A stretch of 50,679 nt of DNA from MFKM01 sp038065115. GTDB taxonomy: Bacteria > Patescibacteriota > Minisyncoccia > UBA6257 > MFKM01. The translations under genes and the position numbers were made by a program. How positions within the stretch are numbered: position 1 is the stretch's first letter; each line of letters starts with the position of its first letter. The notes beneath the pieces were generated by a model, which made no database searches, had not been told where the DNA came from, and saw nothing but the letters and a program-made list of their open reading frames with translations. The stretch covers positions 1-50,679 of the forward strand of contig JBBTRS010000004.1 of the NCBI GenBank assembly GCA_038065115.1, written 5' to 3'. Shown here piece by piece: positions 31,789-39,637 of this stretch.

Positions 31789-33534
31789 ATGAAAAAAATT
31801 GAAATCACCAAAGGGTATGCCGCTTCCGGCCGAGACATTCAAGATGTCATCGCGCCGGCCGGATTGGAAGTTAATGCCGGTTATCTCAAATTCGGCGAAA
31901 AATACATTAAAACGTTCTTTCTGTTTACCTATCCTCGTTATGTTTCCAGCGGCTGGTTTTCGCCAATTATCAATCTAGCGGAAATTATTGATATCGCTGT
32001 TCATATTCACCCCATTGACACGGCTTTGGCTTTGCGAAATCTCCGAAGAAAAACAGCTCAAGTCCAAGCTCAAATAATGGAGCGCGAAGAAAAAGGATTG
32101 GTCCGCGATCCGATGCTGGAAACAGCCTATCAGGATGTGGAAAATCTTCGGGACTCTCTCCAACAAGCCCAAGAAAAGCTTTTTGAGGTCGGAATCTACA
32201 TTACCATTTACGGAAACGACCTTAAAGACTTAGCCCGTCTGGAAAATTTAATCGTCTCCCTCATGGAAAGCAAATTGGTTTATGTCAAACCGGCTCTTTT
32301 TCAGCAACTTGAAGCCTTTTCTTCGGTCTTGCCTTTGGTAACGGATAAATTGGCCATTCGCACTCCGCTGAATTCCGGACCGGCTTCTTCAATATTTCCA
32401 TTTATTTCAGCCGACCTGACTTCAGACGAGGGCATTCTTTACGGCGTTAATCTTAGCAATAACAGCTTAGTGATCTTTGACCGATTCTCGCTGGAAAACG
32501 CCAATTTCTGCGTTTTCGCGAAAGCGGGCAGCGGAAAATCATTTTTCGCGAAGCTGGAAATTCTCCGATCAATAATGATGGGAACGGATATTGTCGTTAT
32601 TGACCCGGAAAACGAATATCAAAATTTATGCGAAACCATCGGCGGCAGTTATTTTAAAATCTCGTTAACTTCAACAAGCCATATCAATCCTTTTGATATA
32701 CCCATTATTCCTCCCGATGAAGAACCGGCCGAAGTTTTTAAATCACACATTCTTAACGTAGTTGGTTTAATCAAGTTAATGCTCGGCGAAATAACTCCCG
32801 CGGAAGACGCTATCTTGGACAAGACCGTTTTGGAAACTTACGCTTCACGAGACATCGTTCCGGAAAAAGATTTTTCCCAAGCCCAGCCGCCTTTACTGGA
32901 AGACTACCAAACTATTCTTGAAAACACCGAGGGAGGAGCCGACCTGGCAAAACGTTTGGAAAAATTCACCCGCGGTTCTTACGCCGGTTTTACCAACCAA
33001 CCAACCAATGTCAACATCAAAAATCGTTTGGTGGTTTTTTCCATCCGCGACTTGGAAGACGAACTGCGGCCCATCGCGATGTATATTATTCTTAATTTCA
33101 TCTGGAATCTTATCAGGGCCGAACTTAAAAAAAGAATCGTGGTTATTGACGAGGCTTGGTTAATGATGAAATACCCGGACAGCGCTTCTTTTCTTTTCGG
33201 CTTGGCCAAACGAGCGAGAAAATATTATTTGGGAGTAACAACAATCACTCAAGATGTTGAAGACTTTTTAAGTTCTCCTTACGGCCGACCGATTATCAAC
33301 AACTCCTCGCTCCAATTTCTTTTAAAACAAGCGCCGGCCACCATTGATTTAGTCGCTAAAACTTTTAGCTTAACCGATGTGGAAAAAACCTTTCTCTTGG
33401 AAGCGGCGGTGGGAGAGGGGCTATTTTTCGCGGGATTAAAACACGCTGCTCTTAAAGTGGTTGCTTCTTACGCCGAAGACCAAATGATTACCACCAACCC
33501 GGAGCAACTCCTGGAGAGGAGAAAGGAAGCTTGA
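31789..33534 (+). CDS. virB4: VirB4-type ATPase of a type IV secretion system
   Basis: 581-aa AAA+ motor. Begins MKKIEITKGYAASGRDIQDVI; Walker A is AKAGSGKSFF (about residues 244-253), Walker B VVIDEAWLMMK, and a conserved VTTITQDVEDFLSS follows. VirB4 hexamers power pilus assembly and substrate transfer at the inner membrane. The open frame allows a start 24 nt upstream inside the preceding gene; I use the ATG 4 nt after that gene's stop. No VirD4 coupling protein and no VirB11 were found in the window. This supports a pilus or DNA-uptake role more than conjugation, but is not decisive. Confidence 0.9.
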   Translation: MKKIEITKGYAASGRDIQDVIAPAGLEVNAGYLKFGEKYIKTFFLFTYPRYVSSGWFSPIINLAEIIDIAVHIHPIDTALALRNLRRKTAQVQAQIMEREEKGLVRDPMLETAYQDVENLRDSLQQAQEKLFEVGIYITIYGNDLKDLARLENLIVSLMESKLVYVKPALFQQLEAFSSVLPLVTDKLAIRTPLNSGPASSIFPFISADLTSDEGILYGVNLSNNSLVIFDRFSLENANFCVFAKAGSGKSFFAKLEILRSIMMGTDIVVIDPENEYQNLCETIGGSYFKISLTSTSHINPFDIPIIPPDEEPAEVFKSHILNVVGLIKLMLGEITPAEDAILDKTVLETYASRDIVPEKDFSQAQPPLLEDYQTILENTEGGADLAKRLEKFTRGSYAGFTNQPTNVNIKNRLVVFSIRDLEDELRPIAMYIILNFIWNLIRAELKKRIVVIDEAWLMMKYPDSASFLFGLAKRARKYYLGVTTITQDVEDFLSSPYGRPIINNSSLQFLLKQAPATIDLVAKTFSLTDVEKTFLLEAAVGEGLFFAGLKHAALKVVASYAEDQMITTNPEQLLERRKEA

Positions 33535-33566
33535 TAGCAACCAAGCAATTGAGTATTAAATAAATT

Positions 33567-33950
33567 ATGGGAGAACAGGGGCCAAGAATTTCTTTAGTGG
33601 AGACAATCCTGATGACGATGATTACCGGCAGCGCCGATATTTTTGAATTAATCGCTACTTTATTAATCGCAGTGCCGGTAATCGGACAAATTCTTTTAGT
33701 CATAAAATGGTTTGTGGCTTTCTCTGTTTGGTTAATCATTCAATTTTGGCTTATAATGAAAGGGTTGAGGGGATTGTGGTTTTTAAGCGGCAGCGCTTTA
33801 GATACGGTGGCAAATTTTGTCGGACTTGACATTCCTTTTGGCAAAACGGCTTCGCTGATGGCTACTATTTATCTAGCCAATCACCCCAAAATAACTCAAA
33901 TAGCGGCAGTTGTTGGCGGTAAAACAGAAACCGCTACGGGGAAAAATTAA
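33567..33950 (+). CDS. Small membrane protein of the T4SS-like cluster (127 aa)
   Basis: Not recognised. Two hydrophobic segments (ELIATLLIAVPVIGQILLVI and FVAFSVWLIIQFWLIMKGL) suggest a membrane hairpin, followed by a short soluble tail ending TETATGKN. It lies 32 nt after virB4 and 26 nt before the next secreted protein on the same strand. Possible membrane subunit or chaperone for the pilin. Confidence 0.65.
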   Translation: MGEQGPRISLVETILMTMITGSADIFELIATLLIAVPVIGQILLVIKWFVAFSVWLIIQFWLIMKGLRGLWFLSGSALDTVANFVGLDIPFGKTASLMATIYLANHPKITQIAAVVGGKTETATGKN

Positions 33951-33976
33951 GTAAATTTAAAGTTCAAAAAAACGGG

Positions 33977-34654
33977 ATGGAAAAAGACAATTTAAAATTT
34001 AAAAAGAAGTTTTTTATTGCTTTTGCTTTCTACCTCTTATTTTCTGCTTCTTCGTCGGCCGCCGCTCAATCGCAAGCTTTAATTACTTGGCAGGCTCAAA
34101 GTTTCGCGCCGGCTGAATACACAGGGAAAAGACTGCCTTCGCCGGGGACAAATATTAACCTGGGCTTGGAAGTGATAAGAGAAAAGAAGCTTCGAGATTT
34201 ATCAAAAATCAATATCCGCTGGTATCTTGACGGGAAATTGTTGACTCAGGGCATTGGACTAAAAGAAACGAGTTTTCTTGCGAACAAGGGAGCCACTCAT
34301 TCTCATTTTGTCCGGGCAGTTATTATGGCCGAACCAGAAATTAGCGGCAATATCGATATCCCTATTGTTAATCCCAAAATTATTATCAAAACTCCTTCGC
34401 CAGCCGATACTTTTATCGCCTTGGGCAAGACATTGCTTCAGGCCGTTCCTTATTTTTTCAACATAGCAAATCCGGAAGAGTTAATTTTTAAATGGTCGGT
34501 CAACAACCAAGCCCTTGAAGGGACTAATCTTTTGGAGCTGGAAATCGCTCCGCCGATTCCCTTAAACCAAAATCTTAATGTTAAAGTGATGGCTCAAAAT
34601 CTAAAAAACGATTTGGAGTTCGGCTCTAAAGAGATTAATTTAAATGTTCAATAA
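33977..34654 (+). CDS. Secreted protein of the T4SS-like cluster (225 aa)
   Basis: Not recognised. Signal peptide KFFIAFAFYLLFSASSSAAA with cleavage near AAAQS, then a beta-rich domain (FAPAEYTGKRLPSPGTNINLGLEV, NIRWYLDGKLLTQGIGLKET) that could be Ig-like, and a second part (FKWSVNNQALEGTN) with similar strand pattern. Twin Ig-like modules would fit an extracellular adhesin or structural role. Its stop overlaps the pilin start by 11 nt. Confidence 0.65.
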   Translation: MEKDNLKFKKKFFIAFAFYLLFSASSSAAAQSQALITWQAQSFAPAEYTGKRLPSPGTNINLGLEVIREKKLRDLSKINIRWYLDGKLLTQGIGLKETSFLANKGATHSHFVRAVIMAEPEISGNIDIPIVNPKIIIKTPSPADTFIALGKTLLQAVPYFFNIANPEELIFKWSVNNQALEGTNLLELEIAPPIPLNQNLNVKVMAQNLKNDLEFGSKEINLNVQ

Positions 34655-35372
34655 TAAAAATAAATTAATAATTATTTTTGCGTCTTTGGTTCTATTTTCT
34701 ATTTTTCCGCCTTCGGCGGACCAGCCACGGGCTGGCTATTTTTCCGCCTTCGGCGGACCAGCCACGGGCTGGCTATTTTCTATTCCAGCGGAAGCCGCTA
34801 GCCCGTTAAAATTACAAATACAGTTCCCTTGCCCCGATTTTCCCGGAGCGAACTGCCCGGCCTCTCCGGAAAAAGCCGCTCAAAGCCCGGCCGCTTATAT
34901 CGCCCGACTTTATCAATTCGCTTTAATGCTGGCCGGAATGCTGGCGTTTGGGATGATTATCTATGGGGCGATTCAATATACGGTTTCCGCCGGCAACACG
35001 ACCCAGCAAAGCGATGCCCGCGACCGCATCACTCAAGCCCTTTGGGGCGTGGCTTTACTTCTAGGCGCTTATTTGATTCTTCGCACTATTGACCCGAAAT
35101 TGGTGAACCTGAAAGATCCGGATATTAAATTAATAGAAATAAACAGCACCAGCACTCTTGGTGCCGCCGATACCGTCATTTCTCCAGCAACACCACCGTC
35201 ACCGCTAACGCCACCGCCGCCAACTCCGTCATCAATAGCGCCCTCGTTACCGCAGCGACTACCAGAACGATTGCCGCCAGACATAGAAGGCATAGAACGA
35301 ATACGATTAGAACCATTGCCGCTGCAAAATAATCAAATGCGGGCTTTGCCCCAGTTTCAGCCTGCGCTCTAA
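34644..35372 (+). CDS. VirB2/TrbC-like pilin with interrupted signal peptide
   Basis: 242 aa. The pilin-like core has two hydrophobic helices: YIARLYQFALMLAGMLAFGM-IIYGAIQYTVSAG and ITQALWGVALLLGAYLILRTI, separated by a short polar loop (NTTQQSDARDR). This is the standard build of Parcubacteria T4SS pilins. A Cys pair (CPDFPGANC) precedes it. The C-terminus is Pro-rich (SPATPPSPLTPPPPTPSS), unusual for a pilin. The signal peptide contains an 81-bp in-frame insertion (see the repeat at 34699-34772). Transcribed with the rest of the block. Confidence 0.78.
   Translation: MFNNKNKLIIIFASLVLFSIFPPSADQPRAGYFSAFGGPATGWLFSIPAEAASPLKLQIQFPCPDFPGANCPASPEKAAQSPAAYIARLYQFALMLAGMLAFGMIIYGAIQYTVSAGNTTQQSDARDRITQALWGVALLLGAYLILRTIDPKLVNLKDPDIKLIEINSTSTLGAADTVISPATPPSPLTPPPPTPSSIAPSLPQRLPERLPPDIEGIERIRLEPLPLQNNQMRALPQFQPAL
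34699..34772 (+). repeat. Tandem 37-bp palindromic unit inserted in the pilin signal peptide
   Basis: Two perfect 37-bp copies (34699-34735, 34736-34772). Each contains two palindromes, CCGCCTTCGGCGG and CCAGCCACGGGCTGG. Because 37 is not a multiple of 3 the copies are read in different frames (as PPSADQPRAG and SAFGGPATGW). The signal peptide reads LVLFSI, the insertion, then a second FSI and PAEAAS; deleting 81 bp would restore a typical signal peptide. Confidence 0.85.
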
Positions 35373-35380
35373 ATAAAGAG

Positions 35381-36541
35381 ATGATCAAATTAACCAACTT
35401 TATGCGTAAAATCTTAATTTTTATTATCGGGATTGTTGGAATTTTGGCATTGGCCTGGCTAATTTATTACATTGTCGGCCGAGCAACCGCCCCGAAAACT
35501 GCCAGCCCAGAAACAAAATCACCGGAGCAAGCAGTTGAAGAAATAAACGGGGAGCCGGTCGCGACTACAACCGGCCAATTAAAAATTATTTCCAAGGAAT
35601 CAGTTTTTGATTACTGGATTGCTTCCAGTACTCAAGAAATTTTTTATGTCACCGAAGCTGGAAAAATCGCCGAAATTAATCCCGACGGCCAAGACACCCT
35701 CCTATCGGAACAGCAAATCGGAGACCTTAATTTTATTCTGTCTTCGCCCGACAGCCGAAAAATAATCGTCGCATTCGGCAATCAAGCCCAACCGCAATTC
35801 AGTATTTTTGATTTAACCAACAACTCGTGGACCCCGTTGCCTTTAGAAATTAAATCAGCGGCGTGGTCGCCGGAAGGGAAGAGGATAGCCGTTATAACCA
35901 GCCAAAACAATCAAACCAATTTGACGATTATTGACGTTGCCAAATACTTTTCCACCGACGCGAAGCAAAAAGAAAAAGCCTCTAAAATAATTATTAAAAA
36001 TTTTGCCTTGAAAGATTTAAAAATAGACTGGCTGATGCCCGATGAATTGGTTTTCACCGACAAGCCCTCCTCTTTAGCAATGGGCTCGGCTTGGCGGTTT
36101 AATCTTTCCAAGCTTAATTTTGACGAAATCGTTCCCCCGGGAAACGGATTGATGATTAAATGGCTAAAAGATGATTTGGGACTGAAATTCCAAAACCAAA
36201 AAAGCAGTTTGATTAATTGGGCCGGGCAAGCCATCAACGACTTTCCGTTTATGGCTTTACCGGACAAATGTGTTTTAAAAATAGATTCTCTTTACTGCTT
36301 CCTCTTTACACCGGCCAGCCCAAAAACAAAATGGCCTGACGATTATCTCCAAAAATCAACCTTTACCAACGATAGTCTTTATAAATTCAATCTGGGCAAT
36401 TTAACCGCGCCGGAGTTGGTTTTTGAAAACACCATAGAAGGAAAAATCATTGACGCCTCAAACTTAAAACTCCTCGGCAATCAAATTCTTTTTACCAATC
36501 GCTACGACAGCCTGCTTTACGGTTTAGAAATTAGTAATTAA
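35381..36541 (+). CDS. Membrane-anchored beta-propeller-like protein (386 aa)
   Basis: No named family. A signal-anchor (ILIFIIGIVGILALAWLIYYIVG) precedes a domain of about 310 residues with TolB/WD-like repeats: IAEINPDGQDTLLSEQQIGDLNFILSSPDSRKIIVAF, then WTPLPLEIKSAAWSPEGKRIAVI. These DxxK/R-xxV/I patterns are typical of beta-propellers. ATG at 35381 is directly preceded by AAAGAG; an internal ATG at 35402 is an alternative. Last gene of the plus-strand block, followed by the nested inverted repeat at 36569-36707. Confidence 0.72.
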   Translation: MIKLTNFMRKILIFIIGIVGILALAWLIYYIVGRATAPKTASPETKSPEQAVEEINGEPVATTTGQLKIISKESVFDYWIASSTQEIFYVTEAGKIAEINPDGQDTLLSEQQIGDLNFILSSPDSRKIIVAFGNQAQPQFSIFDLTNNSWTPLPLEIKSAAWSPEGKRIAVITSQNNQTNLTIIDVAKYFSTDAKQKEKASKIIIKNFALKDLKIDWLMPDELVFTDKPSSLAMGSAWRFNLSKLNFDEIVPPGNGLMIKWLKDDLGLKFQNQKSSLINWAGQAINDFPFMALPDKCVLKIDSLYCFLFTPASPKTKWPDDYLQKSTFTNDSLYKFNLGNLTAPELVFENTIEGKIIDASNLKLLGNQILFTNRYDSLLYGLEISN

Positions 36542-36568
36542 AGCCGACTTCCGGAAAGTGGGGGGGGC

Positions 36569-36707
36569 AAACCAAGCTTGTCTTCGAAAACCAGAATATT
36601 CCGACTCCAGCGGTCGGAATTTCTTTTCCCTCGGCGCTGAAATCCCGACTTCGTCGGGAACCAATCTTTCAGCGCCTGCGGGATATTTTCTCAGACAAGC
36701 TTGGTTT
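36569..36707. repeat. Nested inverted repeat between convergent genes
   Basis: The outer arms are AAACCAAGCTTGTCT (36569-36583) and its perfect complement (36693-36707). Inside lie a hairpin with arms ATTCCGAC/GTCGGAAT (36598-36605, 36613-36620) and another with arms GGCGCTGAAA/TTTCAGCGCC (36633-36642, 36667-36676). The latter encloses TCCCGAC/GTCGGGA (36643-36649, 36653-36659). The fold is a branched structure in DNA or RNA. A G8 run (36560-36567) precedes it. It may act as a bidirectional terminator or be a palindromic element. Confidence 0.85.
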
Positions 36708-36721
36708 ACTGAAAACCTAAA

Positions 36722-37147
36722 TTAAATTGGCTTGATCACTACTCGCCGTTCTTTTCCATCGCCGATGCTTTCGGTTTTTAAATCAGGGTGATTGACTATT
36801 TCTAAATGGACCAGGCGGCGTTCGTAGGCATTCATCGCCGGCAACGAAATTTCTTTTTTATCAAGAGTCGCTTTGTGGGCGGCGGCTTTAGCCAATTCAG
36901 TAATCAGCCGTTCGCGCTCCCGGCGATAATTATTAACATCCAGCCATATTTTTTGCTGGTTTTCTTTTTGAGAAATTAAATTAACCAGATATTCAAAATC
37001 TTCTAAAAACATGGGCATTCCCTCGGTAATTAACTGATCGTCAATTAAAATAGAAAATCTTTTTGATGATTCGTTAAAATTTACCTCAAAATTATTTAGC
37101 CCTATCAGCTCAAGCAGTTTTTTTATTTTCTCCGATAATTGTTCCAT
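36722..37147 (-). CDS. jag: Jag/KhpB-like RNA-binding protein
   Basis: 141 aa. An N-terminal KH-like domain (ELIGLNNFEVNFNESSKRFSILID) is followed by an R3H domain (RRERERLITELAKAAAHKATLDKKEISLPAMNAYERRLVHLEI). The Jag N-terminal domain of Firmicutes is lacking. Next to yidC, as in most bacteria, with a 38-nt overlap at 37110-37147. Known homologues (KhpB) bind small RNAs and influence cell division and envelope. Confidence 0.92.
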   Translation of the reverse strand: MEQLSEKIKKLLELIGLNNFEVNFNESSKRFSILIDDQLITEGMPMFLEDFEYLVNLISQKENQQKIWLDVNNYRRERERLITELAKAAAHKATLDKKEISLPAMNAYERRLVHLEIVNHPDLKTESIGDGKERRVVIKPI

Positions 37148-37811
37148 GTTGTTTTTGTTTTTCCAATGCTTTGTTGATAAAAATTTGCTGGCCTAAAGAA
37201 AAAAGCGACGAAACTAGCCAGTAAAGACCGAGAGCGGAGGGGAGACTGCTTAAGAATAAAAAAGTTATAGCCGGTCCTATGTATAACATCGCCTGGCTGG
37301 CGCGATCGGCGGCGGCCTGACCAGTTCCTGTTTTCGGCATCATTAGTCGTCCCTGGAAATATTGAGCCAGAACCGCCAAGATCGTAATCAGCGCATTTTT
37401 CTGGTTTAAGTTAATTAAACTCAAAAATTTGTAATTGTCAAAAACAGCGCTGGAAAGGCCATTCAGGAAAACCTGATAAAGAGCAATCAGCACCGGCAAT
37501 TGAATAATTAAAAGCAGGATGCCGGAAAAAGGATTAATACGGTGTTCTTTGTAAAGGTCCAGCAATACCCTTGTTTGTTTTTCTCTGTCGTCTTTGTGGT
37601 CTTGTTGAATCTTTTTGACCAAGGGCTGAAGTCTTTGGATTTTAGTTTGGTCTTTGGTCCCATGATAAAAAAACGGCAAAAGCAAAAACCTGACAAAAAT
37701 AGTCAGTAAGATAATAGCGATGCCTAAGTCATGGAAAGAGACGTTTTTATAGATAAATATTAAAACTTCAAGAATCGGCTGGTAAAGCAGATCGTGGAAT
37801 AGGTTTTTCAT
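37110..37811 (-). CDS. yidC: Membrane protein insertase YidC/Oxa1
   Basis: 233-aa short form without the large periplasmic domain. Five membrane segments fit: IAIILLTIFVRFLLLPFFY, GILLLIIQLPVLIALYQVFL, and a C-terminal IGPAITFLFLSSLPSALGLYWLVSSL. The conserved cytosolic hairpin is KIQRLQPLVKKIQQDHKDDR, and the hydrophilic groove Arg in TIFVRFLLLP is present. No lipobox, unlike Gram-positive YidC. rpmH lies 6 nt upstream; no rnpA between them. 3' end overlaps jag. Confidence 0.95.
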   Translation of the reverse strand: MKNLFHDLLYQPILEVLIFIYKNVSFHDLGIAIILLTIFVRFLLLPFFYHGTKDQTKIQRLQPLVKKIQQDHKDDREKQTRVLLDLYKEHRINPFSGILLLIIQLPVLIALYQVFLNGLSSAVFDNYKFLSLINLNQKNALITILAVLAQYFQGRLMMPKTGTGQAAADRASQAMLYIGPAITFLFLSSLPSALGLYWLVSSLFSLGQQIFINKALEKQKQHGTIIGENKKTA

Positions 37812-37817
37812 AAGAAA

Positions 37818-37952
37818 TTAAACCGTTAATTTTTTCCGGCCTTTCTTGCGACGCCTCTCAATCGTTCGCCTTCCTCCAAACGACCTTCCTCTTTTCAGGA
37901 ATCCGTGGGTTCTCTTTCTTTTTTTCTTTTTTGGTTGATAAGTAATCGACAT
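37818..37952 (-). CDS. rpmH: 50S ribosomal protein L34
   Basis: 44 aa, highly basic: MSITYQPKKKKRKRTHGFLK, then RGRSFGGRRTIERRRKKGRKKLTV. The TYQP start and the G-F-L-x-R (usually GFRxR) core are diagnostic. Unusually short linkage to yidC (6 nt). Divergent from dnaA across a 96-bp intergenic region. Confidence 0.96.
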   Translation of the reverse strand: MSITYQPKKKKRKRTHGFLKRGRSFGGRRTIERRRKKGRKKLTV

Positions 37953-38048
37953 ATTATTTGATTTTAAACACTTTTCCCCAACTATTCAACAAGTAAATCA
38001 CAAAAGTTGTTTTTTTGCAATATTGCGTTGTTGTTTCTTTAGTTTAAA
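37953..38048. other. rpmH-dnaA intergenic region, possible origin part
   Basis: AT-rich (by eye) 96-bp gap between divergent rpmH and dnaA. I see no exact DnaA box. It holds both promoters; putative DnaA-box-like TTTTCCCCAAC sequences are too far from the consensus to claim. Confidence 0.3.
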
Positions 38049-39446
38049 ATGAAATCAATGACGAATATGAACCTCAACGATCTCTGGCAAGGAGTCTTGG
38101 GAGAAATTGAAATCCAAATTTCCCGGCCTAATTTTCTTACCTGGCTGAAGAACAGTCGTCTTGTTAATAAAAAAGAAAACGATGGCATAGTCGTAGTCGG
38201 CTTGCCAAATAATTTTGCCAAAGAATGGGTTAAGAATCGCTATCACAAACTTATCTTGGGTTCTTTGAGAAATATGGACAATTCCATCAAGGTTGTTGAG
38301 TATATTGTTGAGTGCCAGCCAAAACCAGACTCAACAAAAATAAAAAAAGAGGGTGGCTTGGAAAATACCATTGAAACCGAAAAACAGAAACCGCTTCTTG
38401 AATTAAAAATAGACCCCGAAACCAATCTTAATCCGCGTTATACCCTAAAATCTTTCATTGTTGGCTCTTCAAACGAATTGGCTTACGCCGCCGTTACGGC
38501 GGTAATCAAAGACGTGGGTAAAAAATACAACCCTCTTTTTATTTATGGCGGAGTAGGGCTGGGAAAAACCCATCTTATTCAAGCGACTGGCAACGAGATC
38601 AAAAATTTATATAAAAACCAAGTTAAGGTTTTCTATGTCAGTTCGGAAAAATTTCTCAACGACATGCTTTGGGGGATTCGCAATAATAAAATGGAGGATA
38701 TAAAAAAGAGATACCGCAATATTGATGTTTTGATTATTGACGACATTCAGTTTATCGGCGGCAAAGAAAGAACCGAAGAAGAGTTCTTTCATACCTTTAA
38801 TGTCTTATACGAAAACAACAAACAGATAATAATGTCTTCGGATAGGGCTCCGGCCGCCATACCCATCATAGAAGAAAGGCTGCGTTCTCGTTTTGAAGGC
38901 GGTATGATCGCCGACATCAGCTATCCCGACTACGAAACTAGGTTGGCCATTCTCCGAACAAAATCCCTAGAAAACAAATGGCAGGTTGAGGACAAGATAT
39001 TGGAATTGATAGCCAGCCGGGTTAAAAAGAACATCCGCGAATTAGAAGGGGTTTTGAATAAAGTCGTTTTTTACCAAGATGTTAAAAAAGACAAAATCAA
39101 TGCCCAAAAATTAGAAGAAATCATTAACGAGGTGGTGCGGGTAAACACAAAGAACATCAGCGCTAATGATGTCATAAAAACCGTGGGGGAGTTTTTTGAA
39201 ATTTCCACGACCGAAATGATTGCCAAATGCAAGAAAAAAGAAGTCGTTGAGCCCCGCCAGATTACAATGTATTTGCTTCGGGAGATGCTTAATTCATCTT
39301 ATCCCTCTATTGGAGAAAAACTCGGGAAAAGAGACCACACTACCGTCATTCACGCTTGCGCGAAAATTTCTCAAGAAATTAATCAAAATCCGGTTTTGAA
39401 TCAGAAAATACTTTTAATCAAAGAAATGATCAATAAGTCCGCGTAA
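38049..39446 (+). CDS. dnaA: Chromosomal replication initiator DnaA
   Basis: 465 aa. Domain I NLNDLWQGVLGEIEIQISRPNF, then linker, AAA+ domain with Walker A GGVGLGKTHLIQ (about 171-182), Walker B DVLIIDDIQFIGG, sensor ILRTKS, and domain IV with MYLLREMLNSSYPSIGEKLG and the DnaA signature KRDHTTVIHACAKI. All functional parts are present. Divergent from rpmH; dnaN follows, giving a classic origin arrangement. ATG at 38049, with alternative ATGs at 38058 and 38067. Confidence 0.97.
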   Translation: MKSMTNMNLNDLWQGVLGEIEIQISRPNFLTWLKNSRLVNKKENDGIVVVGLPNNFAKEWVKNRYHKLILGSLRNMDNSIKVVEYIVECQPKPDSTKIKKEGGLENTIETEKQKPLLELKIDPETNLNPRYTLKSFIVGSSNELAYAAVTAVIKDVGKKYNPLFIYGGVGLGKTHLIQATGNEIKNLYKNQVKVFYVSSEKFLNDMLWGIRNNKMEDIKKRYRNIDVLIIDDIQFIGGKERTEEEFFHTFNVLYENNKQIIMSSDRAPAAIPIIEERLRSRFEGGMIADISYPDYETRLAILRTKSLENKWQVEDKILELIASRVKKNIRELEGVLNKVVFYQDVKKDKINAQKLEEIINEVVRVNTKNISANDVIKTVGEFFEISTTEMIAKCKKKEVVEPRQITMYLLREMLNSSYPSIGEKLGKRDHTTVIHACAKISQEINQNPVLNQKILLIKEMINKSA

Positions 39447-39637
39447 GTTCTGGATAAGTTGTGATTTAGTTGTTAATATTAACTTGATAAATAAACAGCT
39501 AAAAGCAAACGATTGAAAACCGAAACAATTTATACCCGACTTTTCCAGATTTTTTCAACAATAATTTTTAAACAGAAACCCTTTATTTAAATAAAAAAAT
39601 AAACAAATCAACAATTAGGCTTAGCCCTATTACAACT
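39447..39637. other. dnaA-dnaN intergenic region, candidate oriC
   Basis: 191-bp AT-rich gap. It contains CTGGATAAG near 39450 (reverse complement CTTATCCAG, close to the DnaA box TTATCCACA) and TTTTTCAACA near 39550, plus A/T-rich runs. This is where oriC lies in many bacteria; only one or two weak boxes are visible, so the call rests on context. Confidence 0.35.

Noticed and set aside
37953..38048. Array of DnaA boxes defining oriC
   Set aside because: No site matching TTATCCACA with at most one mismatch was found by eye; origin placement rests on gene order only.
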